Shown: positions 44,499-55,501 of the stretch, piece by piece
How positions within the stretch are numbered: position 1 is the first letter of the stretch
Layout of the letters: every line of letters starts with the position of its first letter
Source: Streptomyces gelaticus
GTDB taxonomy: Bacteria > Actinomycetota > Actinomycetes > Streptomycetales > Streptomycetaceae
Direction of reading: 5' to 3'
Assembly (NCBI RefSeq): GCF_014649535.1
Contig: NZ_BMTF01000002.1
Location: forward strand, 124,001 to 188,000
Length of the DNA: 64,000 bases
The notes under the pieces: generated by a model
Databases searched by the model: none
What the model was told of the DNA's origin: nothing
The model's input: only the letters and a program-made list of their open reading frames with translations
Position numbers and translations under genes: made by a program

Positions 44499-44582
44499 GG
44501 TCGCCAGCGTACGGCTGCCGCACGCGGTCCGCCCAGTGGACGCCGCACGGAATCGACCCCGCGGCCACGGCACAATGGGCGC

Positions 44583-44966
44583 ATGACCAGCGCGCCCACG
44601 CCCAGCACTCCGCCGCCGTCCGGCAATCTCGACCCGGCCATCGCGGCCCGCCTCAAGCGCGGTGCCGACGGACTCGTCCCGGCCATCGCCCAGCAGTACG
44701 ACACCGGTGAGGTGCTGATGCTCGGCTGGATGGACGACGAGGCCCTGCACCGCACCCTCACCACCGGCCGCTGCACCTACTGGTCCCGCAGCCGGCAGGA
44801 GTACTGGGTCAAGGGCGACACCTCGGGCCACATCCAGCGGGTCAAGTCCGTCGCCCTCGACTGCGACGCCGACACCGTCCTCGTCCGGGTCGACCAGACG
44901 GGTGCCGCCTGCCACACCGGCGACCGCACCTGCTTCGACGCCGACGTCCTCCCGCTCGCGCAGTAA
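44583..44966 (+). CDS. hisI: Phosphoribosyl-AMP cyclohydrolase
   Basis: 127 aa, ATG 44583. Opens the purine ring of PR-AMP, third step of histidine synthesis. Metal ligands: [19 protein letters not shown] with the Mg aspartates and the Zn Cys/His, then GDRTCFDAD. Start region [26 protein letters not shown] is typical. Monofunctional (no HisE half). Separated from the main his operon by the MFS remnant and the TIGR03085 gene, and only 12 nt ahead of trpE. Confidence 0.97.
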   Translation: MTSAPTPSTPPPSGNLDPAIAARLKRGADGLVPAIAQQYDTGEVLMLGWMDDEALHRTLTTGRCTYWSRSRQEYWVKGDTSGHIQRVKSVALDCDADTVLVRVDQTGAACHTGDRTCFDADVLPLAQ

Positions 44967-44978
44967 GGGCCGCCCGCC

Positions 44979-46472
44979 ATGGATCTCGACACCTTCCGCA
45001 AACTCGCCGTCGACCGGCGCGTCATCCCCGTCAGCCGCAGGCTCCTCGCGGACGGCGACACCCCCGTCGGGCTCTACCGCAAGCTCGCGGGCGAGCGCAG
45101 CGGCACCTTCCTGCTGGAGTCCGCGGAGAACGGCCGCACCTGGTCGCGCTACTCCTTCATCGGGGTACGCAGCGCCGCCACCCTCACCGCACGCGACGGA
45201 CAGGCGCACTGGCTGGGCGTCCCGCCCGTCGGCGTCCCCGTCGACGGCGACCCGCTTCAGGCCCTGCGCGCCACCATCGAGACCCTGCACACCCCGCGTG
45301 ACCTGGTCGCCGACGACGGACTGCCCCCGTTCACCGGCGGCATGGTCGGCTACCTCGGCTACGACATCGTGCGCCGCCTGGAGAGGATCGGCGACAGCGG
45401 CGAGGACGACCTGCGCGTTCCCGAGCTGACGATGCTGCTCACCTCGGACCTGGCCGTGCTGGACCATTGGGACGGCAGCGTCCTGCTGATCGCCAACGCG
45501 ATCAACCACAACGACCTGTCGACCGGCGTCGACGAGGCGTACGCGGACGCCGTCGCCCGCCTCGACGCCATGGAACGCGACCTCTCGCGCCCTGTCGAGA
45601 ACGCCGCCGCCACCCTCCCGCCGTCCGAGCTTCCCCCGTACACCGCGCTGTGGGGCGGCACGGTGTACCAGGAAGCCGTCGAGGACGTGAAGGAGCGCAT
45701 CAGGGCCGGCGAGGCCTTCCAGGTCGTCCCCTCCCAGCGCTTCGAAACCCCGTGCACGGCAAGCGCGTTGGACGTCTACCGGGTACTGCGCGCCACCAAC
45801 CCTTCGCCGTACATGTACCTCTTCCGGTTCGACGGCTTCGACGTCGCCGGCTCCAGCCCGGAGGCCCTCGTCAAGGTCGAGGACGGACGCGCCATGGTCC
45901 ACCCGATCGCCGGGACCCGGCACCGCGGCGCCACCCCGCAGGAGGACCAGGCGCTCGCCGACGAACTCCTCGCCGACCCGAAGGAACGCGCCGAGCACCT
46001 GATGCTGGTCGACCTCGGCCGCAACGACCTGGGGCGGGTCTGCGCACCCGGCACCGTCGAGGTCGTCGACTTCATGTCGATCGAGCGGTACTCGCACGTG
46101 ATGCACATCGTCTCCACCGTCACCGGCCGCGTCGCCGAGGGCCGCTCCGCCTTCGACGTCCTCACCGCCTGCTTCCCCGCGGGCACCCTCTCCGGCGCTC
46201 CCAAGCCGCGCGCGATGCAGATCATCGAGGAGCTCGAACCGACCCGCCGCGGACTGTACGGAGGCTGCGTCGGCTATCTCGACTTCGCCGGGGACTCCGA
46301 CACCGCCATCGCCATCCGTACCGCCCTGCTCCGCGACGGCACGGCCTACGTCCAGGCCGGAGCGGGCGTCGTAGCCGACTCCGACCCGGTCGCCGAGGAC
46401 ACCGAATGCCGCAACAAGGCCGCGGCGGTGCTCCGCGCGGTGCATACGGCCAACCGGCTCCACGGCGCCTGA
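44979..46472 (+). CDS. trpE: Anthranilate synthase component I
   Basis: 497 aa, ATG 44979, 12 nt after hisI. First committed step of tryptophan synthesis; needs a TrpG glutaminase not found in this window. The N-terminal regulatory region has the Trp-binding [18 protein letters not shown] near residue 42 (L-L-E-S motif). Catalytic chorismate domain: [49 protein letters not shown] and [20 protein letters not shown]. Coupling to hisI gives joint His/Trp expression. No leader peptide or attenuator is visible before it. Confidence 0.97.
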   Translation: MDLDTFRKLAVDRRVIPVSRRLLADGDTPVGLYRKLAGERSGTFLLESAENGRTWSRYSFIGVRSAATLTARDGQAHWLGVPPVGVPVDGDPLQALRATIETLHTPRDLVADDGLPPFTGGMVGYLGYDIVRRLERIGDSGEDDLRVPELTMLLTSDLAVLDHWDGSVLLIANAINHNDLSTGVDEAYADAVARLDAMERDLSRPVENAAATLPPSELPPYTALWGGTVYQEAVEDVKERIRAGEAFQVVPSQRFETPCTASALDVYRVLRATNPSPYMYLFRFDGFDVAGSSPEALVKVEDGRAMVHPIAGTRHRGATPQEDQALADELLADPKERAEHLMLVDLGRNDLGRVCAPGTVEVVDFMSIERYSHVMHIVSTVTGRVAEGRSAFDVLTACFPAGTLSGAPKPRAMQIIEELEPTRRGLYGGCVGYLDFAGDSDTAIAIRTALLRDGTAYVQAGAGVVADSDPVAEDTECRNKAAAVLRAVHTANRLHGA

Positions 46473-46486
46473 GACGGTAGGGGATA

Positions 46487-47140
46487 GTGGAGTACGTGAG
46501 TGCTGTCCCCGTATCCCAGCCCCGCGGCCGAGCCGCCACCGCGCCCGCCGCCGCGGGAAGCCGTCGCAGTCTGGCCGCCGGCCTGCTCCTCGGGGCGGCC
46601 GGCGCCACCGTCGTGCTGCTCGCCTCCGCCCAGACCTGGGCCGAGGGCGAGGTGTCCGTCGGCGGCGGCTCGCTGCCCCTGACCGCCGACGGCCAGGACG
46701 TCACCGGCCTCCCGGCGGCCCTCGCCATAGTCGGCCTGGCCGCCCTGGTCGCCGTCTTCGCGGTCCGCGGTACCGGCCGGCTGGTCGTCGCCGGACTCCT
46801 CGCCCTCAGCGGCCTCGGTGCCGGGCTGAGCGCCTGCCTCGGCGCCGTTGACAGCGCGGCGCTCGACGAGAAGGCCGCCCGGTCCACCGGCGACGCCTCG
46901 GCGACCATCGGCGCACTCGCCCACACCGCGTGGCCCTACGTCACCGCGGCCGGCGGCCTGCTGATCCTGCTCGCCGGGCTGCTCGCCCTGCGCTACGGGA
47001 AGCTCTGGCCCACCATGTCGGGACGGTACGAACGGGACGGCACCCCCCGCCCCCGCAAGGCCGCCCGCACCGCTTTGGACCCGGACCGGCCCGAGGACCT
47101 CTGGAAGGCCCTGGACCGCGGCGAGGACCCGACGCGCTAG
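46487..47140 (+). CDS. TIGR02234-type Trp-associated membrane protein
   Basis: 217 aa, GTG 46487; GTG 46496 is the alternative with GGAG nearby. 14 nt after trpE. Four hydrophobic segments (about 30-48, 72-90, 97-115, 148-168) with LLGAAGATVVLLASAQTWAE and a late cytoplasmic tail ALDPDRPEDLWKALDRGEDPTR. The actinobacterial family (TIGR02234) is named for its constant linkage to trp genes; function unknown, possibly a transporter or regulator of aromatic flux. Confidence 0.85.
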   Translation: MEYVSAVPVSQPRGRAATAPAAAGSRRSLAAGLLLGAAGATVVLLASAQTWAEGEVSVGGGSLPLTADGQDVTGLPAALAIVGLAALVAVFAVRGTGRLVVAGLLALSGLGAGLSACLGAVDSAALDEKAARSTGDASATIGALAHTAWPYVTAAGGLLILLAGLLALRYGKLWPTMSGRYERDGTPRPRKAARTALDPDRPEDLWKALDRGEDPTR

Positions 47141-47261
47141 CTGTGACCCCCAGCTCACGTACTACCCGCACGTACGGGACAATGAAGCCGAGCTATCAGC
47201 ACAGCGGCACCAGCTTTGCGTACAGCGATACCAACAGTGCAACACCAACAAGGAGCAACTC

Positions 47262-47510
47262 ATGGCGGGCAGCAGCCACGGACACACCCCGGCCGCCTGG
47301 ACCGGTGTCATCATCTCCTTCATCGGCTTCTGCGTCGCAGGCGTCTTCATGGTCGCGGCCAGCCCCGTCGGCTTCTGGGCCGGAATCGCCGTCGTTCTCC
47401 TCGGCGGGGTCGTCGGCCTCGCGATGAAGGCCGCGGGCCTCGGCATGCCGAAGGAGTCCGCGGAGATGGCCCAGGCACGGGCCCGCGCCGCACAGGCCCA
47501 GATCTCCTGA
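47262..47510 (+). CDS. HGxxPAAW-motif small membrane protein
   Basis: 82 aa, ATG with AAGGAG 9 nt upstream. N-terminal motif HGHTPAAW (positions 6-13) defines the family; two hydrophobic segments follow (about 14-33, 36-55) and a charged Ala-rich tail ESAEMAQARARAAQAQIS. Streptomyces-wide small protein beside trp genes; function unknown. Confidence 0.88.
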   Translation: MAGSSHGHTPAAWTGVIISFIGFCVAGVFMVAASPVGFWAGIAVVLLGGVVGLAMKAAGLGMPKESAEMAQARARAAQAQIS

Positions 47511-47537
47511 AGCCACGCGGCACCCGTACGCATGCGA

Positions 47538-47565
47538 GGCGCAGCCCGGTCCGGGCTGCGCCTTT
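47538..47565 (+). terminator. Terminator after the HGxxPAAW gene
   Basis: 12-bp palindromic stem GGCGCAGCCCGG (47538-47549) with CCGGGCTGCGCC (47551-47562), then TTTCC. In practice a 4-5 nt loop forms from the inner pairs. Ends 26 nt before the next GTG. Confidence 0.75.
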
Positions 47566-47590
47566 CCGCGTCAGCGGGGACAATCACCGG

Positions 47591-48046
47591 GTGGACGCAT
47601 CGCCTACCCCCGCCGCCGCGCCGGCGTTCCCCCCGGCCCCCGTACCCGCCTCGCGCATCCGGCGGCTGGCCACGCCGGTGGGCGTCATGGCCGTCGTCGT
47701 CGGCGCGTTCGGCTACGTCGGCGCGGTCGACCCCAACGAGCCCGGCCACTACCCGCTCTGCCCGCTGCTGAGGTTCACCGGGCTCTACTGCCCGGGCTGC
47801 GGAGGGCTGCGCAGCGCCCATGCCGTCGCGCACGGCGACATCGCCGCAGCCCTCGGCTCCAACGCGCTCGCCGTCGTCGGCTACGCGGCCTTCGCCGTCC
47901 TGTGGGCCGTCTGGATGGTCCGCGCCGCCCGTGGCAGGCCCATGAGCCTCGCCGCGAAGCCCGTCGTCTGGTGGGGGATCGGGGCCGTGCTGCTGATCTT
48001 CTCCGTCGTCCGGAATCTACCGATCGGTTCGGTTCTGGCGCCTTGA
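47591..48046 (+). CDS. DUF2752 membrane protein
   Basis: 151 aa, GTG 47591 (DASPTPAAAPAFPPA). Pro/Ala-rich N-terminus, then three hydrophobic segments (about 30-50, 92-112, 122-142). The DUF2752 signature LYCPGCGGLRSAHAVAHGD, with a CPGCG loop, lies near residue 71. Function unknown. It follows the HGxxPAAW terminator and precedes trpC. Confidence 0.87.
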   Translation: MDASPTPAAAPAFPPAPVPASRIRRLATPVGVMAVVVGAFGYVGAVDPNEPGHYPLCPLLRFTGLYCPGCGGLRSAHAVAHGDIAAALGSNALAVVGYAAFAVLWAVWMVRAARGRPMSLAAKPVVWWGIGAVLLIFSVVRNLPIGSVLAP

Positions 48047-48173
48047 ATGCCCAGGTAGTGGGACATTCGTCGGTCGGATTCGGGCCAGTCGCGCTCGTGC
48101 AGATAGCATTGATATGGCTGAATAGCTGATCGTGTTCCCTCATCATCACCGTCCCGGAAGGGGGGCCGCTCGC

Positions 48174-48983
48174 GTGAGTGTGCTCGACGAGATCATCGAC
48201 GGCGTACGCGCCGACCTCGCAGAGCGGCAGGCGCGTGTCAGCCTCGACGACCTGAAGGAGCGCGCCGCGCGTGCTCCCGGAGCCAAGGACGGGGTCGCCG
48301 CCCTGCGCGGCGAGGGCGTGACCGTCATCTGCGAGGTCAAGCGTTCCAGCCCCTCCAAGGGTGCCCTGGCCGCGATCGCCGACCCGGCCGGCCTCGCCGC
48401 GGACTACGAGGCGGGCGGCGCGTCCGTCATCTCCGTCCTCACCGAGGAGCGCCGCTTCGGCGGCTCGCTCGCCGACCTGGAGGCCGTCCGCGCCAAGGTC
48501 GACATCCCGGTCCTGCGCAAGGACTTCATCGTCACCTCGTACCAGCTCTGGGAGGCCCGTGCCTACGGCGCCGACCTCGCCCTGCTGATCGTCGCCGCCC
48601 TCGACCAGGAGGCCCTGGTCTCGCTGATCGAGCGCGCCGAGTCCATCGGCCTGACGCCGCTGGTCGAGGTGCACGACGAGGAGGAGGCCGAGCGCGCCGT
48701 GGACGCCGGGGCGAAGGTCATCGGTGTCAACGCGCGCAACCTGAAGGACCTCAAGGTCGACCGCTCCACCTTCGAGCGCGTCGCCCCCGAGATCCCGGCC
48801 CACATCGTCAAGGTCGCCGAGTCCGGTGTCCGCGGCCCGCACGACCTGATCGCGTACGCCAACGCGGGCGCCGACGCGGTGCTCGTGGGCGAGTCGCTGG
48901 TCACCGGCCGCGACCCGCGGGCCGCTGTCGCCGACCTGGTCGCCGCCGGCGCCCACCCGGCACTCCGGCACGGACGGAGCTGA
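48174..48983 (+). CDS. trpC: Indole-3-glycerol-phosphate synthase
   Basis: 269 aa, GTG 48174 ([18 protein letters not shown]) with GGAAGGGGGG about 9 nt upstream. TIM barrel closing the indole ring from CdRP. Conserved [14 protein letters not shown] (catalytic Lys), [36 protein letters not shown] and [12 protein letters not shown]. Monofunctional: no TrpF domain. First gene of trpC-trpM-trpB-trpA. Confidence 0.97.
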   Translation: MSVLDEIIDGVRADLAERQARVSLDDLKERAARAPGAKDGVAALRGEGVTVICEVKRSSPSKGALAAIADPAGLAADYEAGGASVISVLTEERRFGGSLADLEAVRAKVDIPVLRKDFIVTSYQLWEARAYGADLALLIVAALDQEALVSLIERAESIGLTPLVEVHDEEEAERAVDAGAKVIGVNARNLKDLKVDRSTFERVAPEIPAHIVKVAESGVRGPHDLIAYANAGADAVLVGESLVTGRDPRAAVADLVAAGAHPALRHGRS

Positions 48984-48991
48984 CCCGACCC

Positions 48992-49207
48992 GTGTCCGCC
49001 GAACGCCCCGCGTCCCGTCGCCGGCGGGGCCTGCGCCCCACCGGAGCCACGGCCCGGGTGCCGCACGCCCCGCTGGCACGCGGCTGCCGCCCCCGCGGCT
49101 GCCGCGCCCCCGCGCGCCGTGTCCACGGCCGACGGGTGCGGTACGTGATCGGTGACGAGCCCGGCCAGGTCAACGGCATGCGATGGCGCACGGGGACCGC
49201 GCTGTAG
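48992..49207 (+). CDS. trpM: TrpM-like small Trp-operon protein
   Basis: 71 aa, GTG 48992, 8 nt after trpC and 136 bp before trpB. Very Arg-rich (RRRRGLRPTG, RGCRPRGCRAPARRVHGRRV) with a C-terminal block YVIGDEPGQVNGMRWRTGTAL. In S. coelicolor a small trpM (also trpX) gene occupies exactly this place and its product modulates tryptophan synthesis and development. Assignment rests on position, size and composition; I could not align it. Confidence 0.7.
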   Translation: MSAERPASRRRRGLRPTGATARVPHAPLARGCRPRGCRAPARRVHGRRVRYVIGDEPGQVNGMRWRTGTAL

Positions 49208-49343
49208 CGAGCCCCGGCCGACGTACCCGCACCACTCCGTCGTACGTACGACCGCACCGCCCGACCGATCGCCGGTCGCGGTGGCGCTCCGCTCACGGCG
49301 CATACGGTGAACCCACCCATTGCGATGTCGAGGAGCACGTCGG

Positions 49344-50620
<1,277 letters not shown>

Positions 50621-50624
<4 letters not shown>

Positions 50625-51433
50625 GCGGCAACGTGGAGCTGCTGAGTTCCGCCCTCGCACAGGCGAAGTCGGAGAACCGGGCCGCCCTCATTGCGTACCT
50701 CCCGGCCGGGTTCCCGACCGTCGACGGCGGGATCGAGGCCGTGAAGGCGGTCGTGGCGGGCGGCGCCGACATCGTCGAGGTGGGGCTGCCGCACAGCGAC
50801 CCGGTGCTCGACGGACCGGTCATCCAGACCGCCGACGACATCGCCCTGCGCGGCGGGGTGAAGATCGCTGACGTGATGCGCACCGTCCGCGAGGCGCACG
50901 AGGCGACCGGTGTCCCGATCCTCGTCATGACGTACTGGAACCCGATCGACCGGTACGGCGTCGAGCGCTTCACCGCAGAGCTCGCCGAGGCGGGCGGCGC
51001 CGGGTGCATCCTGCCCGACCTGCCGGTCCAGGAGTCCGAGCTGTGGCGCGAGCACGCCGACAAGCACGGTCTGGCGACCGTCTTCGTCGTCGCGCCGAGC
51101 AGCAAGGACGAGCGCCTCGCCACCATCACCGCGGCCGGCTCCGGCTTCGTCTACGCGGCCTCGCTGATGGGCGTCACCGGCACCCGCGCCTCGGTCGGCG
51201 AGAAGGCCCAGGAGCTGGTCCAGCGCACCCGCGCCACCACTCGGCTGCCGGTCTGTGTCGGCCTGGGCGTCTCCAACGCCGAGCAGGCCGCCGAGGTCGC
51301 GGGCTTCGCCGACGGGGTGATCGTCGGCTCCGCCTTCGTCAAGGCGATGCTGGACGCCCCCGACGAGGCGGCCGGCCTGGCCGCCGTCCGCTCCCTGGCG
51401 GGCGAACTCGCCGAAGGCGTTCGAAAGCGCTGA
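50621..51433 (+). CDS. trpA: Tryptophan synthase alpha chain
   Basis: 270 aa, GTG 50621 overlapping the trpB stop by 4 nt. TIM barrel releasing indole from IGP. Catalytic Glu in [20 protein letters not shown] and Asp in the same segment (LDGP); [25 protein letters not shown]; and [31 protein letters not shown]. Last trp gene, followed by a strong palindromic terminator. Confidence 0.98.
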
Positions 51434-51464
51434 ATCGGGTGTAACTCAAACGAGTGGACCTGGA

Positions 51465-51492
51465 CCGGGGAGGCACGCGCGTGCCTCCCCGG
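51465..51492 (+). terminator. Palindromic terminator of the trp operon
   Basis: Perfect 14+14-nt palindrome (51465-51478 with 51479-51492) 31 nt after trpA. The open frame of the next gene runs back through it from 51454, so that gene's start is set downstream at 51508. Confidence 0.85.
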
Positions 51493-51507
51493 TTCGTTGC
51501 TGCGGGT

Positions 51508-52332
51508 GTGAGCGAGAAGAACGAACAGGGAAAAAGGGCCGCGCGAGACCGGCTCGCACAGCAGCGTGAGCGCCAGAAGGCCGGCGAGCGCCGCAGACGC
51601 ACGCTGATCGTCGCCAGTGCGGTGGTGGGTGTGCTGGCGCTGGCCGCCGTCGTCGGGGTGATCGCCGCGAATTCGGGCGGCAAGAGCGGCAAGAGCGAGG
51701 CGGGTCACGTCGTCGCACCGTCCGGCGCGACCGGGAAGGACAGCCTGGCCATTCAGGTCGGCGCGGACAACGCGCCGTCCACGCTCACCATCTGGGAGGA
51801 TTTCCGCTGCCCGGTCTGCGCCCAGTTCGAGAACGTGTTCCGCGAGACGATCCACCAGCTGCAGAGCACCGGTCAGATCAAGGTCGAGTACCACCTCGCC
51901 ACGATCATCGACGGCAATCTCGGCGGCAGCGGTTCGCTGCGCGCGGCCAACGCCGCCGCCTGCGCCCAGGACGTCGGCAAGTTCTCCGCATACCACGACG
52001 TGCTCTACAGCAACCAGCCGAAGGAGACCGACGACGCCTTCGGTGACAACGCCAAGCTGATCGAGCTCTCGGGGAAGGTCCGGGGGCTCGACACCTCCGG
52101 ATTCCGCGGCTGCGTGGAGGACGGCACGCACGACAGCTGGGTCAAGAAGTCCAACACGGCGTTCGTCAACGGCGGATTCCAGGGCACGCCGACCGCGCTG
52201 CTCAACGGTGAGCTGATCTTCCCGAAGAAGGGGAACGAGCCGCTCAATGTGAACAATCTGAAGAAGTGGGTCGCCGAGGCCAACAAGGGCAAGAAGCCGG
52301 GCACCGTCACCCCGGCACCGTCGGGTTCCTGA
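51508..52332 (+). CDS. Membrane-anchored DsbA-like thioredoxin-fold protein
   Basis: 274 aa from GTG 51508 (SEKNEQGKRAARDRLAQQRE), chosen because upstream codons form the trp terminator. Basic cytoplasmic start (about 1-30), transmembrane helix about 31-53 (RTLIVASAVVGVLALAAVVG), then a DsbA domain with CPVC in WEDFRCPVCAQFENVFRE and cis-Pro loop GFQGTPTALL. Extra cysteines near ANAAACAQD and FRGCVED. Extracellular thiol-disulphide enzyme; paralogue of the CPIC protein at 22009. Followed by lgt after 109 bp. Confidence 0.88.
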   Translation: MSEKNEQGKRAARDRLAQQRERQKAGERRRRTLIVASAVVGVLALAAVVGVIAANSGGKSGKSEAGHVVAPSGATGKDSLAIQVGADNAPSTLTIWEDFRCPVCAQFENVFRETIHQLQSTGQIKVEYHLATIIDGNLGGSGSLRAANAAACAQDVGKFSAYHDVLYSNQPKETDDAFGDNAKLIELSGKVRGLDTSGFRGCVEDGTHDSWVKKSNTAFVNGGFQGTPTALLNGELIFPKKGNEPLNVNNLKKWVAEANKGKKPGTVTPAPSGS

Positions 52333-52441
52333 CCGGCCCACGCACCGGGTCCGGCAGGGGAAACGATGACCTGCCCGTTACCCATACGTTGTCGGGTGGG
52401 TTGCGGTACGGCCCACCCGGCAGGGTAGCGTCGACCTTGCC

Positions 52442-53443
52442 ATGGACCTTGCCTACATTCCCAGCCCGTCGACCGGCGTGATCGAGCTCGGACCGATCCC
52501 GCTCCGCGGCTACGCGTTCTGCATCATCATCGGTGTCTTCGTCGCCGTCTGGTTCGGCAACAAACGCTGGGTCGCCCGGGGCGGCAGATCCGGCACCGTT
52601 GCCGACATCGCCGTCTGGGCCGTGCCCTTCGGCCTCGTGGGCGGCCGGCTCTACCACGTCATCACCGACTACCAGCTGTACTTCGGCGAGGGCGAGAACT
52701 GGGTCGACGCCTTCAAGATCTGGCAGGGCGGTCTCGGTATCTGGGGCGCGATCGCGCTCGGTGCCGTCGGTGCCTGGATCGGCTGCCGCCGCCGCGGGAT
52801 CCCGCTGCCCGCCTGGGCCGACGCGCTCGCCCCCGGTATCGCCCTGGCCCAGGCCTGCGGCCGCTGGGGCAACTGGTTCAACCAGGAGCTGTACGGCAAG
52901 CCGACCGATCTGCCGTGGGCGCTGGAGATCAGCGACGGCCCCAACCGGGTCGCCGGCACCTACCACCCGACGTTCCTCTACGAGTCGCTGTGGTGCATCG
53001 GTGTCGCCCTGCTGGTGATCTGGGCGGACCGCCGCTTCAAGCTCGGACACGGCCGGGCGTTCGCCCTGTACGTCGCCGCGTACTGCGCGGGGCGTGCCTG
53101 GATCGAGTACATGCGGGTCGACGAGGCCCACCACATCCTGGGCCTGCGTCTGAACGTGTGGACCGCGCTGATCGTGTTCGTGCTGGCGGTCGCGTACATC
53201 GTGATCTCGGCGAAGGTACGGCCGGGGCGCGAGGAGGTCGTGGAACCGGGAGCCGCGGAGGAAGCGGCAGAGGCGGCGAAGGACGCGGCGGAGGCCGGTG
53301 ACGCCGAGGGTTCCAAGGCGTCCGAGGACTCGAAGACCGCCGGGGACGACGCGGCCACGGCTCCGGAGCCCGCGGGGGCCGATGAAGCCGCTGTCACGAG
53401 CCTGGAGAAGAACGACACCGCGGAGGCGGCCAAGAACGGCTGA
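52442..53443 (+). CDS. lgt: Prolipoprotein diacylglyceryl transferase
   Basis: 333 aa, ATG 52442. Transfers diacylglycerol from phosphatidylglycerol to the lipobox Cys, before LspA. Seven hydrophobic segments; the His of LVGGRLYHVITDYQLYF and the Lgt signature GRWGNWFNQELYGKPTDLPWALEI. The C-terminal tail of ~70 residues (about 265-333) is acidic, Ala/Glu/Asp-rich and cytoplasmic, an actinobacterial extension. A terminator is 14 nt after the stop. Confidence 0.96.
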   Translation: MDLAYIPSPSTGVIELGPIPLRGYAFCIIIGVFVAVWFGNKRWVARGGRSGTVADIAVWAVPFGLVGGRLYHVITDYQLYFGEGENWVDAFKIWQGGLGIWGAIALGAVGAWIGCRRRGIPLPAWADALAPGIALAQACGRWGNWFNQELYGKPTDLPWALEISDGPNRVAGTYHPTFLYESLWCIGVALLVIWADRRFKLGHGRAFALYVAAYCAGRAWIEYMRVDEAHHILGLRLNVWTALIVFVLAVAYIVISAKVRPGREEVVEPGAAEEAAEAAKDAAEAGDAEGSKASEDSKTAGDDAATAPEPAGADEAAVTSLEKNDTAEAAKNG

Positions 53444-53457
53444 GCCGTGTGAACCCG

Positions 53458-53497
53458 TGCGTGGGGCCCCGGACCGCCCGGTCCGGGGCCCCACGCA
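53458..53497. terminator. Bidirectional terminator between lgt and the CitE-type gene
   Basis: Perfect 18-bp stem (53458-53475 with 53480-53497), 4-nt loop. Between convergent stops at 53443 and 53505. Confidence 0.9.
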
Positions 53498-53504
53498 TGC
53501 GGCC

Positions 53505-54305
53505 TCACTCGCCGGCCAGCGCCAGCGTCCTCCTGGCCGAGGCGACCACCGCCGCGTCGACGAACCGGCCGTCCGGCAGGGCCAGCGCACCCTCGTCGGC
53601 AGCGGCCGCCGCCACGATCTCCGCCGCCGCCTCGATCTCCTGCGGCGTCGGGCGGAACGCCCGCTCGATCACCGGGAGCTGGCGGGGATGGATCGCCGCC
53701 CGGCCCAGGAAGCCCAGCGCACGGCCGTGCGCGCAGGACGCCCACAGGCCGTCCAGGTCCCGGACGTCCGGGAACACCGACTGGGCGGGCGGGGCGAGTC
53801 CGGCCGCGCGGGCGGCGACCACCACCCGGCTGCGCGACCAGTCGAGCCCGGCGTCCTCCCGTACCCCCAGATCGGCCCGGAGGTCCGCCTCGCCCAGGGC
53901 GATGGAGCGCACCTGGGGATGGGAGGCGGCGACCGAGTACGCGTGCTCGATGCCGAGCGCCGACTCCAGCAGCGGACAGAGCGCGACCCCCGGCGCCACG
54001 GCCGCGATGTGATGGACGGACGCCGCGTGCGTGATCTTCGGCAGCCGCAGCTCGGCGAGGCCCGGCAGTCCGGCCAGAGCGAGGATGTCCGCCTCGGTGT
54101 GGACCCGGACGTGGACCGGCACGGCCGCAGCCGCTTCGGACAGCAGCTCGGCGGTGGCCGCGCGCGCGTACTCCTTGCGGTCCGGCGCCACCGCGTCCTC
54201 CAGATCCACGATCACCACGTCCGCGCCCGAATCCCGCGCCTTGCGCACCACCTCCGGCCGGTCCCCGGGGACGTACAGCCAGGTGAGCGGGACCGTCGCC
54301 GTCAC
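53505..54305 (-). CDS. HpcH/CitE-family CoA-ester lyase
   Basis: 266 aa, GTG 54305, overlapping the CaiB-type stop by 4 nt. Citrate-lyase-beta-like TIM barrel that cleaves or hydrolyses CoA-thioesters such as malyl- or citramalyl-CoA. N-terminus TWLYVPGDRPEVVRKARDSGADVVIVDLEDAV (Mg and substrate residues), middle ALCPLLESALGIEHAYS and LGEADLRADLGV. Last gene of the six-gene minus-strand operon. Substrate not decidable from sequence. Confidence 0.88.
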   Translation of the reverse strand: MTATVPLTWLYVPGDRPEVVRKARDSGADVVIVDLEDAVAPDRKEYARAATAELLSEAAAAVPVHVRVHTEADILALAGLPGLAELRLPKITHAASVHHIAAVAPGVALCPLLESALGIEHAYSVAASHPQVRSIALGEADLRADLGVREDAGLDWSRSRVVVAARAAGLAPPAQSVFPDVRDLDGLWASCAHGRALGFLGRAAIHPRQLPVIERAFRPTPQEIEAAAEIVAAAAADEGALALPDGRFVDAAVVASARRTLALAGE

Positions 54306-55501
54306 AGGACCCGCTCCGCCCGCAGCGCGGCGATCTCCGGCGCCGACAGACCCAGTCCGGTCAGGATCTCCTCGGTGTCCGCGCCGTGCGGCCGGCCCGC
54401 CCAGCGGATCGCGCCCGGCGTCGCCGAGAGCCGGAACAGCACGTTCTGCATCCTCAGCGGACCCAGCTCCGGGTCGTCGACCTCGGTGACGGAGTCCAGG
54501 GCCCGGTACTGCGGGTCCTCCATCACGTCCTGGACGTCGTGGATCGGTGCGATGGCCGCCTCCGCCTCCTCGAAGGCCGAGACCGCCTCTTTCCGGGTGT
54601 GCCGGGCGATCCAGTGGCCGACCGCCTCGTCGAGCTCGTCGGCGTGCTCGGCGCGGGTGGTGCCGGAGGCGAACCAGGGCTCGTCGATCAGCTCGGCCCG
54701 GCCGACCAGGCGCATCACCCGTTCGGCGATCGACTGCGCGGAGGTGGAGACCGCGACCCAGTGCCCGTCCGAGGTGCGGTACGTGTTGCGCGGGGCGTTG
54801 TTCCGGGAGCGGTTGCCGGTGCGCGGCTGTACGTAGCCGAGCTGGTCGTACCAGATGGGCTGCGGGCCGAGCACGGTCAGGATCGGCTCGATGATCGCCA
54901 TGTCGACGATCTGTCCCTGCCCGGTGCGCTCGCGCCCGGCGAGCGCGGCCATCACGGCGTACGCGGTGGCCAGCGCCGCGATCGAGTCGGCGAGCCCGAA
55001 CGGCGGCAGCGTGGGCGGTCCGTCCGGCTCCCCGGTGATCGCGGCGAACCCGCTCATCGCCTCGGCCAGGGTGCCGAAGCCGGGGCGGTGCGCGTACGGG
55101 CCGAACTGTCCGAAGCCGGTGACCCTGACCAGGACGAGCCGGGGGTTGGCCGCGTGCAGCTCCGCCCAGCCCAGTCCCCAGCGCTCCAGCGTCCCCGGCC
55201 GGAAGTTCTCGATGATCACATCGGTCCCGGCGGCGAGCCGGAGCAGGACGTCACGGCCACCGGGGCTGGACAGGTCGAGGGTCAGATTGCGCTTGTTGCG
55301 GCCGAGCAGCTTCCACCACAGCCCGACGCCGTCCTTCGCGGGGCCGTGCCCGCGCGAGGGATCGGGCCTGCGCGGATGCTCGACCTTGATCACCTCGGCG
55401 CCGAAGTCGCCGAGCATGGTCGCGGAGAGCGGACCGGCGAAGAGCGTGGCGAGGTCGACGACCCGCAGCCCGGTCAGGGGGGCCTGTGCGGGCGCGTTCA
55501 T
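54302..55501 (-). CDS. CaiB/BaiF-family CoA transferase
   Basis: 399 aa, ATG overlapping the ribokinase-type stop by 4 nt. Class III CoA transferase. N-terminus GLRVVDLATLFAGPLSATMLGDFGAEVIKVEHP is the family signature; NKRNLTLDLSSPGG, VIIENFRPGTLERWGLG (Asp/Glu site region about 100-120), then the small domain from about 220. Moves CoA between carboxylic acids. The adjacent CitE-type lyase would then split the CoA-ester. Confidence 0.92.
   Translation of the reverse strand: MNAPAQAPLTGLRVVDLATLFAGPLSATMLGDFGAEVIKVEHPRRPDPSRGHGPAKDGVGLWWKLLGRNKRNLTLDLSSPGGRDVLLRLAAGTDVIIENFRPGTLERWGLGWAELHAANPRLVLVRVTGFGQFGPYAHRPGFGTLAEAMSGFAAITGEPDGPPTLPPFGLADSIAALATAYAVMAALAGRERTGQGQIVDMAIIEPILTVLGPQPIWYDQLGYVQPRTGNRSRNNAPRNTYRTSDGHWVAVSTSAQSIAERVMRLVGRAELIDEPWFASGTTRAEHADELDEAVGHWIARHTRKEAVSAFEEAEAAIAPIHDVQDVMEDPQYRALDSVTEVDDPELGPLRMQNVLFRLSATPGAIRWAGRPHGADTEEILTGLGLSAPEIAALRAERVL

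Noticed and set aside
48097..48129. Possible trp leader peptide before trpC (10 codons, one Trp)
   Set aside because: Only a single Trp codon, no adjacent terminator/antiterminator pair, and no ribosome site for it.
51454..51507. Earlier GTG start for the CPVC thioredoxin-fold protein
   Set aside because: These codons form the perfect palindromic trp terminator; GTG 51508 starts the conserved basic N-terminus.
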